A stretch of DNA of 64,000 nucleotides from JBBQYD01 sp942493075 (lineage in GTDB: Bacteria > Verrucomicrobiota > Verrucomicrobiia > Limisphaerales > UBA8199), in the NCBI GenBank assembly GCA_942493075.1, contig OW818681.1, positions 5,890,001 through 5,954,000 of the forward strand, read 5' to 3'. Of this stretch, positions 19,402-28,301 are shown piece by piece. A program made the translations under genes and the position numbers. Position 1 is the first letter of the stretch, and each line of letters begins with the position of its first letter. The notes beneath the pieces are model-generated. The model worked only from the letters and a program-made list of their open reading frames with translations. It was not told the origin of the DNA and did not search any database.

Positions 19402-20319
19402 ATGAATGCAACCCGTCTCTTCGTACTCGGTTCCCTGGCTCTCACTCTTTTCGCACCAGCGCTCCTGGCTCAGACCACCAATCCTCCTGCTCAGCCTTTG
19501 CCCTGCGAATACGAAAAGCTCTCATCCCCAAAGTTCCTCCAGGCCTTGGAAAAATCCGCCTACACTTGCGTTATCCCATTCGGGATCATGGAAAAGCACG
19601 GGCCCCACCTGCCGCTGGGAACCGACCTCATGCAGGTGCGCGAGATGTGTCTGCGCGCGGCCAAGCAAGAGTATGCCATCGTGTTTCCACCTTACTATTT
19701 CGGACAAATCAACGAGGCAAAGCATCAGCCGGGCACCATTGCCTACAGCAGCGAACTCATCTGGAAACTACTTCAGGAGACCTTGGACGAACTCGCGCGC
19801 AATGGAGTGAAGAAGATCGTTATTGTGAACGGCCACGGCGGCAACAACGACTTCCTCCGATTCTTCAACATGGCGCAATTGGAGAAGCCTCGCGCCTACT
19901 CTCTGTTCCTTGTGGATCCATGGAATGCTGAGATCTACGCCGCAGTCCAGCCCAAGCTGAAATCCACAATGCCCGGCGGCCATGCGGATGAGACGGAAAC
20001 CTCGATGGTCATGGCGCTTCACCCGGAACTCGTAAATCTGGAAGAAGCCAAAACGGAATCGGGAGCCGATCAGGCGAAGCTGAGCCACTTCAAGAACGTC
20101 AGCACACCGCTCGATTGGTATGCCGGGTACCCCAATCATTACTCCGGACAAGGTTTCAACGGGAGTGTTGAACTGGGCGAGTTCCAGTATGGACTGCATT
20201 CGAAGGTCGTGGCAGATGCCATCAAGCAGATCAAAGCCGACACCAAGGTGCAGGAGTTACAAAAGGAATTCTTCAGGAGCAGCACCGCACCGTCCGCCAA
20301 GAAGCAAGATGGCAAGTGA
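19402..20319 (+). CDS. secreted creatininase-family hydrolase
   Basis: Creatininase-family proteins are metal-dependent amidohydrolases acting on cyclic amides. The protein has a signal peptide (residues 1-23, MNATRLFVLGSLALTLFAPA then LLAQ), unusual for this mostly cytoplasmic family. The metal site is visible: E64-x-H66 ... D75 in MEKHGPHLPLGTD, GHGGN, and HADETET. The ATG at 19402 is chosen because the upstream in-frame start would spoil the signal peptide. True substrate unknown; several family members act in cofactor or siderophore chemistry rather than on creatinine. It stands alone in its neighbourhood. Confidence 0.87.
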   Translation: MNATRLFVLGSLALTLFAPALLAQTTNPPAQPLPCEYEKLSSPKFLQALEKSAYTCVIPFGIMEKHGPHLPLGTDLMQVREMCLRAAKQEYAIVFPPYYFGQINEAKHQPGTIAYSSELIWKLLQETLDELARNGVKKIVIVNGHGGNNDFLRFFNMAQLEKPRAYSLFLVDPWNAEIYAAVQPKLKSTMPGGHADETETSMVMALHPELVNLEEAKTESGADQAKLSHFKNVSTPLDWYAGYPNHYSGQGFNGSVELGEFQYGLHSKVVADAIKQIKADTKVQELQKEFFRSSTAPSAKKQDGK

Positions 20320-20372
20320 TTATTGGCCCGATGACGGGGAGCTTCTTTGACAGGCTGAACAGGAGTCTTCCG

Positions 20373-21674
20373 TCACGTCATCAACCGACACTCCTGCAAG
20401 CGCCTTTCCAGCAGCGAGCGCTCGACAGGTGTACAGGAGAGTTCCATGGCGCGCTGGAAGTGCGCCGCAGCGTCCTCATACCGGCTCGCCTGCGCCTCGA
20501 ACTCGCCCATAGAGGCGTAGAGCAAATGGTAGGACTCCAGGGGCTGGCTTTTTAGCAGGGACCGAATCTCCTTGATGGCGGCCTCAGGCCCACGCACGTG
20601 CGCCACCGCCACCGCACGGTTCAAAGCAACCACCGGTGACGCGTTCATCGCATAGAGTTGGTCGTATAGCACGAGGATGCGGCTCCAGTCTGTGGATGCG
20701 GAATCGCGAGCCATGGCGTGGCAGGATGCTATGGCTGCCTGCAAATGGTAGTCGGATATCTCAGCACCCTCTGCCGATTGCGCCATATGGATCATTCCAC
20801 GCGCAATGAGGGATCTGTCCCACAACGAGCGATCCTGCTCATGCAATCGGAGCAAGTTGCCCGCAGCATCCAGGCGGGCCGGCAAACGCGAGGCGTTCAG
20901 GCACATCAATGCCAGTAGCGCATGCGTGCTTGGCTGGTCGCCTGCCGGATGCCGCGCCAACAACTCACCCAACCGGATGGCTTCTTCGCAAATATCTTCA
21001 CGAATGAGGAGATCGCCGGTTGAGGCCTTGTAACCTTCATTGAAGAGCAGATAGAGCGTCTGCCGCACGGTTTCCAGACGCGGCTCAAGCTCCGGGCCAG
21101 CCGGAATTTCAAAACGCACTTGCTCTTCGCGCAGCGTCTGCCGCGCGCGAGTCAATCGTTTAGCGATCGCGGCTTCACTCGTAAGAAACGCCCGGCTGAT
21201 CTCCTCTACCCCAAAACCGCACAAGGTCTTAAGCGCAAGGGCCACTTGCACCTCTCCGGACAGCGCCGGGTGACAGCACGCGAAAATCAACCGCAACCGG
21301 TCGTCGGCAATTTCCTGATCAGAGATCAGGGTGTCGTCGCCGAGGTTTGACTCCTCTATCAGCGCGGTAATCTCCGGTTCCTTTTCGCGGAAGGTCTTCT
21401 TGCGGCGCACAGCGTCCAGAGCCAGGTTGCGTGCGACACGCATGATCCAGGCGGACGGATTCTTCGGGACGCCGCTGAACGGCCATACTTGAAGTGCTTT
21501 GGCGAGTGCCTCCTGAACGACGTCCTCCGCCAATCCCAGGTGTTCGATCCCAAAGATGCGTGTCAAGGTCGCCACCATCTTGCCCCATTCCTGGCGAAAC
21601 AGATGCTCGAGGGTCAGGGAAATGTCCCCTGACCCGCGCGATGCATCCACTTCGTTGAGGCTTTGGGTGCTCAC
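20373..21674 (-). CDS. ECF42-type sigma factor with C-terminal DUF6596/TPR-like domain
   Basis: An extracytoplasmic-function sigma factor with region 2 near residues 20-90 (EDVVQEALAKALQVWP, WIMRVARNLALDAVRRKK) and region 4 near 125-185 (LALKTLCGFGVEEISRAFLT). A ~230-residue C-terminal extension with TPR-like helices (DUF6596) typical of the COG4941/ECF42 group follows. There is no anti-sigma factor gene; this group is believed to be controlled by its own C-terminal domain. It overlaps the DUF1428 gene by 4 nt (ATGA) and lies in a cassette with a YCII/DGPF protein, the usual partner of ECF42. Confidence 0.92.
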   Translation of the reverse strand: MSTQSLNEVDASRGSGDISLTLEHLFRQEWGKMVATLTRIFGIEHLGLAEDVVQEALAKALQVWPFSGVPKNPSAWIMRVARNLALDAVRRKKTFREKEPEITALIEESNLGDDTLISDQEIADDRLRLIFACCHPALSGEVQVALALKTLCGFGVEEISRAFLTSEAAIAKRLTRARQTLREEQVRFEIPAGPELEPRLETVRQTLYLLFNEGYKASTGDLLIREDICEEAIRLGELLARHPAGDQPSTHALLALMCLNASRLPARLDAAGNLLRLHEQDRSLWDRSLIARGMIHMAQSAEGAEISDYHLQAAIASCHAMARDSASTDWSRILVLYDQLYAMNASPVVALNRAVAVAHVRGPEAAIKEIRSLLKSQPLESYHLLYASMGEFEAQASRYEDAAAHFQRAMELSCTPVERSLLERRLQECRLMT

Positions 21675-22042
21675 TTAGCCAACGATTCCACGATCACCTT
21701 GAACCCGCCGTAAAGCATGCGCGAGCAATCGAACGGCATGTCCTTCGAACCGCACATTTCCTGGATTCTCGGATCTGCCATCACCGCCGCGTTTACGCGA
21801 TCCCTGTGAGCGCGTGATTTGTAAACAATCCACGCGAGCACCACGGTTTCATCGGGCTTGAGCTTCAGTCCCTTTGGAAAGGGCAAGCCCTGGGATACCT
21901 CCAGGTCGTCGCCGACGCATTCCCGGTATTCCAGAGCGCCATGTTCTCGCCAGATCTTCGCCCCCTTCTGCGCCATGCGGCGGTAGGCGGCTAGATTGGC
22001 CTTCGGCATCGGCAGCACAAAACCATCAATGTAGTTAGGCAT
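21671..22042 (-). CDS. DUF1428 family protein
   Basis: A 123-residue protein of the DUF1428/YbaA family (ferredoxin-like, dimeric alpha-beta barrel relatives). Recognisable motifs are YIDGFVLPMP, WIVYKSRAHRDRVNAAVMAD and MPFDCSRMLYGGFK. Function not established. It is translationally coupled to the downstream ECF42 sigma gene through a 4-nt overlap and lies 31 nt after the YCII-like gene, so all three form one operon. Confidence 0.9.
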   Translation of the reverse strand: MPNYIDGFVLPMPKANLAAYRRMAQKGAKIWREHGALEYRECVGDDLEVSQGLPFPKGLKLKPDETVVLAWIVYKSRAHRDRVNAAVMADPRIQEMCGSKDMPFDCSRMLYGGFKVIVESLAK

Positions 22043-22073
22043 AACTCAGATCTCCTGTAATCTGCGTGAGCCG

Positions 22074-22496
22074 CTACACAGCTTGAGCGGTTTCCATCTC
22101 CCGGCGCGCTTCAGATCGCACGGTGCATTCCTCGGCAATCGGCCGCACTTCAACGATCGCCCCGTAAGGCAGCCCCGGACATTCCTTCGCGATTTCCACC
22201 GCTTCCTCCAGCGTGTCGACCTTCAACAGGAAGTAGCCTGCCACCGCTTCCTTGGTTTCCGCATAAGGCCCATCGGAGACCGTTTGGCGTTTGCCATTCC
22301 CGATAACGACGCGGGAATCACGCTCCAGCGGGTTGCCCCCGATCGCTTTGCCCGCTGCATTCAGCCGTTCAAACCATGCCATCCACTTGGTGGCGATCTG
22401 CTGCATTTCCTCCGGGGAAAGTCCTTTATGCCAGTCCATGCCGCGGAACAGCAGCAAACATCCGTTTTGGGTTCGTGTATTCATATCTTTGCTCAT
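22074..22496 (-). CDS. YCII-related (DGPF) domain protein
   Basis: A ~140-residue protein with the DGPF motif (VSDGPYAETKEAVAGYFLL), the signature of YCII-related proteins that accompany ECF42 sigma factors. A ferredoxin-like fold is known for the family; the biochemical role is not. Two ATGs are possible, 22496 (MSKDMNTR) and 22484 (MNTR); an upstream extension to 22559 looks non-coding. It is the first gene of the cassette YCII, DUF1428, ECF42. Confidence 0.9.
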   Translation of the reverse strand: MSKDMNTRTQNGCLLLFRGMDWHKGLSPEEMQQIATKWMAWFERLNAAGKAIGGNPLERDSRVVIGNGKRQTVSDGPYAETKEAVAGYFLLKVDTLEEAVEIAKECPGLPYGAIVEVRPIAEECTVRSEARREMETAQAV

Positions 22497-23331
22497 GTGA
22501 TTTTGCTTTTGTTTCAACCTGTCATTCCTACGACGAATCAGGCCGCTAAAAAAGGACACGCCACCCTCAAAAACCCAAACAGCCCGGCGAACTCCGGAAC
22601 GAGTGAAGCACGACTTCTCAACATTCGCATTGCCTATTCACAGTAACACTTTCTCTGATACTGGCCACATCGAATTTATTCCTCGTGGACGCGAAGTCTC
22701 GTTGAAAAGCGGGTAAGCAACGCAGTATGTAAATTCAAAGCAATGATAGATCATCCAGATGTCTGAAGAGGTGGCCTACTAGGAGACTACACCGAAGGAT
22801 CCGGGTCCTTTCCCTGCCCTTCTCTTGTCCCGGCAGGGACTCGTGATAATAGCCCAATGCTTTAGCATTGGGTGCTTGACATAATAGCTCCAGAGTCCCG
22901 CAAGGGACGGCTGAACTGTCACTCCCACAAATACTTCGGAGTATGATCTCAAGACTGGACATGGCCGTGCTCAATCGTTCCTTCGGAACTAGGTCAGAAT
23001 CGAACACTGCCACCCAAAGCTGAAGCATTGGGCTTTTCTCAACTGTCCCGCTGGGACAGGAACGAGGCGTTCCGGCTGATTGTCGAAACCTCCACAGATG
23101 ACTCAGAAAATGTGCAGGCTCCCACTGATTCACTCTCACGACGGCGTCAACTGTCGATGCTCCGTATTCTGGGCAATTGGTAAACGATGACTTTGGCCAG
23201 CTTGGCCTCACCCACTCCTAATTACGCCTGGGACACCCTGGCACTCGATTACAGAACCCACCCCCCCCATTCCGCGCTTTTGTTCCAGGCGGTTTTCACA
23301 GTAGCCTCTTCCCCCGTCCGGAAAAATTTGT
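22497..23331. other. gene-free 835-nt region with small hairpin repeats
   Basis: No credible gene. Between the ECF42 cassette (minus) and trmL (plus) lies a cluster of short hairpins at 22827-23058, described separately. The rest shows no structure that I can name. Promoters for both flanking transcripts should be at the two ends. Confidence 0.65.
22827..23058. repeat. cluster of short GTCCC/GGGAC and CCCAATGC hairpins
   Basis: Five hairpins alternate: GTCCC-GGCA-GGGAC (22827-22840), CCCAATGC-TTTA-GCATTGGG (22853-22872), GTCCC-GCAA-GGGAC (22895-22908), an imperfect CCCAA...TTGGG (23033-23052), and TGTCCC-GCT-GGGACA (23044-23058). The two stem types occur in the same order twice, which suggests two tandem or inserted copies of one composite repeat. 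A spurious minus-strand reading frame crosses it. Confidence 0.75.
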
Positions 23332-23796
23332 ATGCACATCGTCCTGGTCGAACCGGAGATCCCGCCCAATACGGGAAACATTGCGCGCCTTTGCGCCGCC
23401 ACGCGCACGACACTTCACTTGGTGGAGCCGCTCGGCTTTCGTGTTGACGACACCACGCTTAAACGGGCGGGAATGGATTATTGGAAGATGGTGGAATGGC
23501 ACCGATGGCCGGATTGGACGGCATTCCGCGCGCAGGTGACACCTGGCGCCACTCTTTGGTTCATCGAATCGGATGGCCCCAGGACTTATGCCGAAGTTCA
23601 ATTCAAGCCAGATGATTACCTGGTGTTTGGACGCGAGACGGCTGGCTTGCCGCCCAGCCTGTTTCAGTCTGACCCGGAGCATTGGTTGCGAATTCCCATG
23701 GCAAACACGCCCGCGCGTTCGTTGAATTTATCCAATTGCGCGGCCCTGGTGCTCTATGAGGCGCTCCGGCAAACGGGTTTTTCCGGAATGAAATAG
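23332..23796 (+). CDS. trmL: tRNA (cytidine(34)-2'-O)-methyltransferase TrmL
   Basis: A small SPOUT-class methyltransferase that 2'-O-methylates the wobble base of tRNA-Leu isoacceptors using S-adenosylmethionine. The 154-residue length and motifs are typical: MHIVLVEPEIPPNTGNIARL at the start, LVFGRETAGLP and RIPMANTPARSLNLSNCAA forming the knotted cofactor site. Its TAG stop abuts the TAA stop of the convergent DHPS-like gene with no base between them. Confidence 0.95.
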   Translation: MHIVLVEPEIPPNTGNIARLCAATRTTLHLVEPLGFRVDDTTLKRAGMDYWKMVEWHRWPDWTAFRAQVTPGATLWFIESDGPRTYAEVQFKPDDYLVFGRETAGLPPSLFQSDPEHWLRIPMANTPARSLNLSNCAALVLYEALRQTGFSGMK

Positions 23797-24690
23797 TTAG
23801 CGCGGGAATAGGCTGAGGGTATCGAGCACCGCTTTAACCTTGGCCACCTCGTGGGTGCGGAAGAGATCAGTCCGGCCCAGGGACGCGAGCATGGCGAAGA
23901 AAGGTTCAGCGCAACGAACTTCATCACCAAAGTACTCAAACGCATGCGGCAAGGCATGACATGTTGGCCACCCCAGAGTGCGCAGCCGGAACGTGTTTAA
24001 GAATACATCCATCTGATGGCGCACACGCACGCCGCTGTCTTGCAGGTTCCGGTAGTAAAAACCCAGGCCAGGATCGATGAAGATTCGCTTTACGCCGCCG
24101 GCGACCGCCAAATCGATTTGCCGCGCGAAATGCTCCTGCATCATCGCCACGGGATCAGATGTGAAAGAAAAATCGCCCACGGCGCGCACGTGCTCCCCTT
24201 GCACATAACAGATGATCACGGCGGCATCATGATCCGCCACCATCCGGTAGAGATCCGAGCTGCTGGGTGTGCCGGTCAGGTTGAGAATGTTTGCCCCTGC
24301 TTCAAGGCAGGCGCGCGCGACTGTGGGTTCGTAGGTTTCAACTGACACCAAAACGCCCCGGGCGCGCACCTCCCGGATCACGGGCAGCAACCGGGAATTC
24401 TGGAGGTCCGCATCGGAACGAGCGGCGTGGGCCAGAGAGGATTCAGCACCGATATCGATGATAGCTGCCCCTTGCTCATGGAGCACACCGGCGCGTTGAA
24501 TGGCGCTGCTGGTGGAAAGACAAACACTCTCGCGATACCAGGAATCGGGAGAAAGATTAACCACACCCATGAGCGCCGGGCGGGCATTGCCGTCAAAGGA
24601 ATGGCCAGCGATATCGAAGGCCTGCACGCGTGCGCGGGCTGCTTCGGGGTGTTTCGCCAGCAATCCAGCCAGATATTCCAATGAGAGCAT
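23797..24690 (-). CDS. divergent dihydropteroate-synthase-like (pterin-binding) protein
   Basis: The fold signatures of dihydropteroate synthase are visible: MGVVNLSPDSW (usual NVTPDSF), IDIGAESS (usual GGESTRPG), GANILNLTG, FIDPGLGFYY and a final RTHEVAKVKAVLDTL. Several catalytic elements are altered: the STRPG loop is replaced by SSLAHA, the MHMQG motif reads CYVQG, and the SRKS motif with its substrate-binding lysine is not found. It may therefore be a folate-pathway enzyme with drifted active site, or a paralogue acting on another pterin-like substrate. The gene stands alone. Confidence 0.75.
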   Translation of the reverse strand: MLSLEYLAGLLAKHPEAARARVQAFDIAGHSFDGNARPALMGVVNLSPDSWYRESVCLSTSSAIQRAGVLHEQGAAIIDIGAESSLAHAARSDADLQNSRLLPVIREVRARGVLVSVETYEPTVARACLEAGANILNLTGTPSSSDLYRMVADHDAAVIICYVQGEHVRAVGDFSFTSDPVAMMQEHFARQIDLAVAGGVKRIFIDPGLGFYYRNLQDSGVRVRHQMDVFLNTFRLRTLGWPTCHALPHAFEYFGDEVRCAEPFFAMLASLGRTDLFRTHEVAKVKAVLDTLSLFPR

Positions 24691-25108
24691 TACGGTTTAT
24701 GTAAACCAGGAAGGGGCAATGCTCAATGCGGAATGTTTAGCTGGCTTTGGTAGGGCGGCATTGCCAAGGCCGCCGTCCCCGAACACCACTGACACCTCCC
24801 TAAGGCCTGATTTAGATTTGTCACCCTTAGAAGATCATTCATCCATGCGGGGTCTGAGACTCAAATGCAGGCATGCTGTTCGAACCGAAATCATTACTGT
24901 TGGTAGCCGCCGCCCCTTTTGATTCCACCCTGTTGCATCGTCGCGTCTGCGTGATGATTCTTTGGAGGTTTGCACCCTCAACTCCTCCTTACAAGCTCCC
25001 AGCTCCCACTTTGTAACAGCATATTCCTTGTCTCCCACCCATCCACTTATACACTCACAAGCGAGTATCCTGTATGGCATAAAACTAACGACTGGGTTCA
25101 CTTAGGCT
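24691..25108. other. gene-free 418-nt region with a decayed repeat copy
   Basis: No gene seen. It contains a GGGCGGC...GCCGCC hairpin at 24753-24774, and from 24806 to 24907 sequence similar to the left flank and left end of palindromic copy A (CCTGATTT...ATTTGTCAC, then ATTACTGTTGGTAG at 24894-24907) without the right half. Confidence 0.6.
24806..24907 (+). repeat. decayed half copy of the palindromic element
   Basis: Aligns by eye with 19022-19127: CCTGATTT, ATTTGTCAC, GAAGA..ATTCATC, GCAGG.ATGC and finally TACTGTTGGTA occur in the same order. The inverted partner end (TACCAACAGTA) is missing downstream, so it is a solo or truncated copy. Confidence 0.6.
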
Positions 25109-25627
25109 ATGAGACGCAAGAAATCACGCAGGACCTCGCGGCAAACGTCGGACGAGTCGCGCCTTTCCCGTGGCCGCATCCGGACCGATGCCATCTTTCC
25201 CGTCGCCCCCGCTGTTGCATCCCTGCCGAAAGGTTACGCCGCCACACTTCAGGCGATAAAGACCCACCTCAGCAGTGCCCGCATCCGTGCGGTTCTCGCC
25301 GCCAACCCGATCGTCATTGAGGCCTACTGGCAAATTGGCAAGCTAATCCTCGCTCGCCAAACCGATGCCGCATGGGGTGCCAAAGTTATCGACCGACTGG
25401 CCGCCGACCTCCAGGAAGCATTTCCAGACATGGGCGGACTGTCGTCGCGCAACCTGCTGGCCATGAAGGTTTTCGCACGCGAGTTCCCCGATGGGCCAAT
25501 TGCGCAACAGCCTGTTGCGCAATTGCCGTGGGGCCACGTCCTGCAGATCATGCAGCGCTCCAAGGACCCTGCCGCCCGCGATTTCTACATCCGCGAGACC
25601 CTTACCCATGGCTTCTCGAAACATTAG
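25109..25627 (+). pseudogene. truncated DUF1016 (YhcG-type) nuclease, N-terminal domain only
   Basis: DUF1016/YhcG proteins have an N-terminal DNA-binding-like domain followed by a PDDEXK nuclease domain, about 330-370 residues in all. Here the N-terminal domain is clear (IVIEAYWQIGKLIL, WGAKVIDRLAADLQEAFP, GLSSRNLLAMKVFA, LPWGHVLQIMQ, RDFYIRETLTHGFSKH) but the frame stops at residue 172, exactly where the nuclease domain should begin. No remnant of it is seen before the MATE gene 45 nt later. An extra ~35-residue basic N-terminus is present. I read it as a deletion remnant; a stand-alone N-domain protein is possible. Confidence 0.75.
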
Positions 25628-25672
25628 GCTATTGTCAAGTGTCCGTCCCGGACACCGGAGGGGACATGCCTT

Positions 25673-27031
25673 TCAATCTTGCTGCTGTTGGACTGGCTTG
25701 ATGCTGGTTATTTGCTGGGTGGCGCGAGCCCAGGCGCGAAGCAAAATGGCCGCAACCACAACCAACCCGGCAGCCAGGCCCGTCCACAGCCCCACGACAC
25801 CCCATCCGAACCCGAAGCAAAGCACCATGCCCAGCACAAGCCCGACCGGATAATGCCCGATCAGGTTGGCGATCATAGCGGTGCGAGTATTGCCCAGACC
25901 ACGCAGAGCGCCTGTGGCGCTTACTTGTGTACCATCGGCAATCTGGAAAAGGGCCACGAGGATCAGAATCTTCGCCCCGAGCTCGATCACCTTGGGATCC
26001 GTGGTAAACCAGCCCAGTAGATAGCGCGGGATAAGAAGGTAGCCTGCTGCGAAAGCGCTCATGACCAGCACCGAAAGGCCTATGCACATCCACCCGGCAA
26101 CGAGAGCCCGCCGTGGCTGGCCGGCCCCGATAAACATCCCCACCCGCACCGCTGCTGCGGAGGAGAAACCCAGAGGAAACATAAACGTGAACGCCGCCAG
26201 CATCAGTGTTACATGGTGTGCCGCGAGCGGAACGGCCCCCAGCGCGCCTGCCATGAATGCGGCGATGCCAAATGCACCAACTTCCAACGCCGTATGTCCC
26301 GCAGCCGGGGCCCCGAGCTTAAGGAAGCTTTTCTGCACTCCCCAGTCCAATCGCGGCAATCGGAGTCGGACAGGCCTGAGCAAATACCAGGTATAAGCGA
26401 TGGCAAATGCCAGCATGAAATAACGACAGATCACCGTAGCCCAAGCCAACCCCTTCACCTCCAGCCGGGGAAATCCCCAGTACCCCAAACCTAGGGCAAA
26501 ATCTGCGCCCAGGTTCAGGACGTTCGCCCCGATAATGATCAGGCTGAACCCGAGGACCCGATGCCGAGCCTGCCAGTACCGCTGGAGCACGAAGAAGATG
26601 AACAAGCTCGGGAGACTCCAGCCAACGACCTCCAGATAATGTCGGAAAGCGATCTGCACAGGACCGGGCGGAGAGAAATGCAAGTATAGCAACGTGCCCG
26701 CCAAAACTCCGGCTGCGGACAGCACCGACACGATGAAACAGGACCAGATCGATTGGCCCAGATAACGGGCCAGGTTCTTTTCATCCCGCGCCCCTACACA
26801 CTGCGAGAAGTAGGTATCAAGTGCCAGCAGCAGCCCCATGCAAACATTGGTAAAAGTCCAATAGAAACTCGAACCAAGGCCCAATCCCGCCAGTGTTACG
26901 GTGCTGATCCGCCCGGCCACCAGGGTGTCAACCATTCCCATGGACATCTGGCCCACCTGGTTCAGTACAATCGGCAGCGCGAGCTTCAGGGTATCCCTGA
27001 ACTCTATCCGCAAATTGACGGCCGATTTCAT
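25673..27031 (-). CDS. MATE family multidrug/sodium antiporter (NorM-like)
   Basis: A 452-residue inner-membrane protein with about 12 predicted helices in two similar halves, typical of MATE exporters. The opening LALPIVLNQVGQMSMGMVDTLVAGR and the second-half GFSSAAAVRVGMFIGAG are classic MATE motifs (fragments only). It would export cationic drugs or metabolites in exchange for Na+ or H+. It is divergent from mqnC and convergent with the truncated DUF1016 gene. Confidence 0.93.
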   Translation of the reverse strand: MKSAVNLRIEFRDTLKLALPIVLNQVGQMSMGMVDTLVAGRISTVTLAGLGLGSSFYWTFTNVCMGLLLALDTYFSQCVGARDEKNLARYLGQSIWSCFIVSVLSAAGVLAGTLLYLHFSPPGPVQIAFRHYLEVVGWSLPSLFIFFVLQRYWQARHRVLGFSLIIIGANVLNLGADFALGLGYWGFPRLEVKGLAWATVICRYFMLAFAIAYTWYLLRPVRLRLPRLDWGVQKSFLKLGAPAAGHTALEVGAFGIAAFMAGALGAVPLAAHHVTLMLAAFTFMFPLGFSSAAAVRVGMFIGAGQPRRALVAGWMCIGLSVLVMSAFAAGYLLIPRYLLGWFTTDPKVIELGAKILILVALFQIADGTQVSATGALRGLGNTRTAMIANLIGHYPVGLVLGMVLCFGFGWGVVGLWTGLAAGLVVVAAILLRAWARATQQITSIKPVQQQQD

Positions 27032-27144
27032 CCAGAAAGCCTAGAAGCTAATGTGCAAAGGCTAAAGACAAAATGGGGTGTCTCGGCTCGTTTCACACGT
27101 CAACTCCGCTGGAAACCTATCCGTTCATAGGCTAAGATCCTCGC

Positions 27145-28245
<1,101 letters not shown>

Positions 28246-28301
28246 CGTATTCCTCCTGCTCCATTTGACTTTGCACCGTTGCGGGTCAACTTTCCATCCT
28301 A

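Noticed and set aside
22735..23211. A 158-codon minus-strand open frame in the hairpin cluster
   Set aside because: It is made of repeat sequence (GTCCC/GGGAC and CCCAAT hairpins), with no protein-like composition or start signal.
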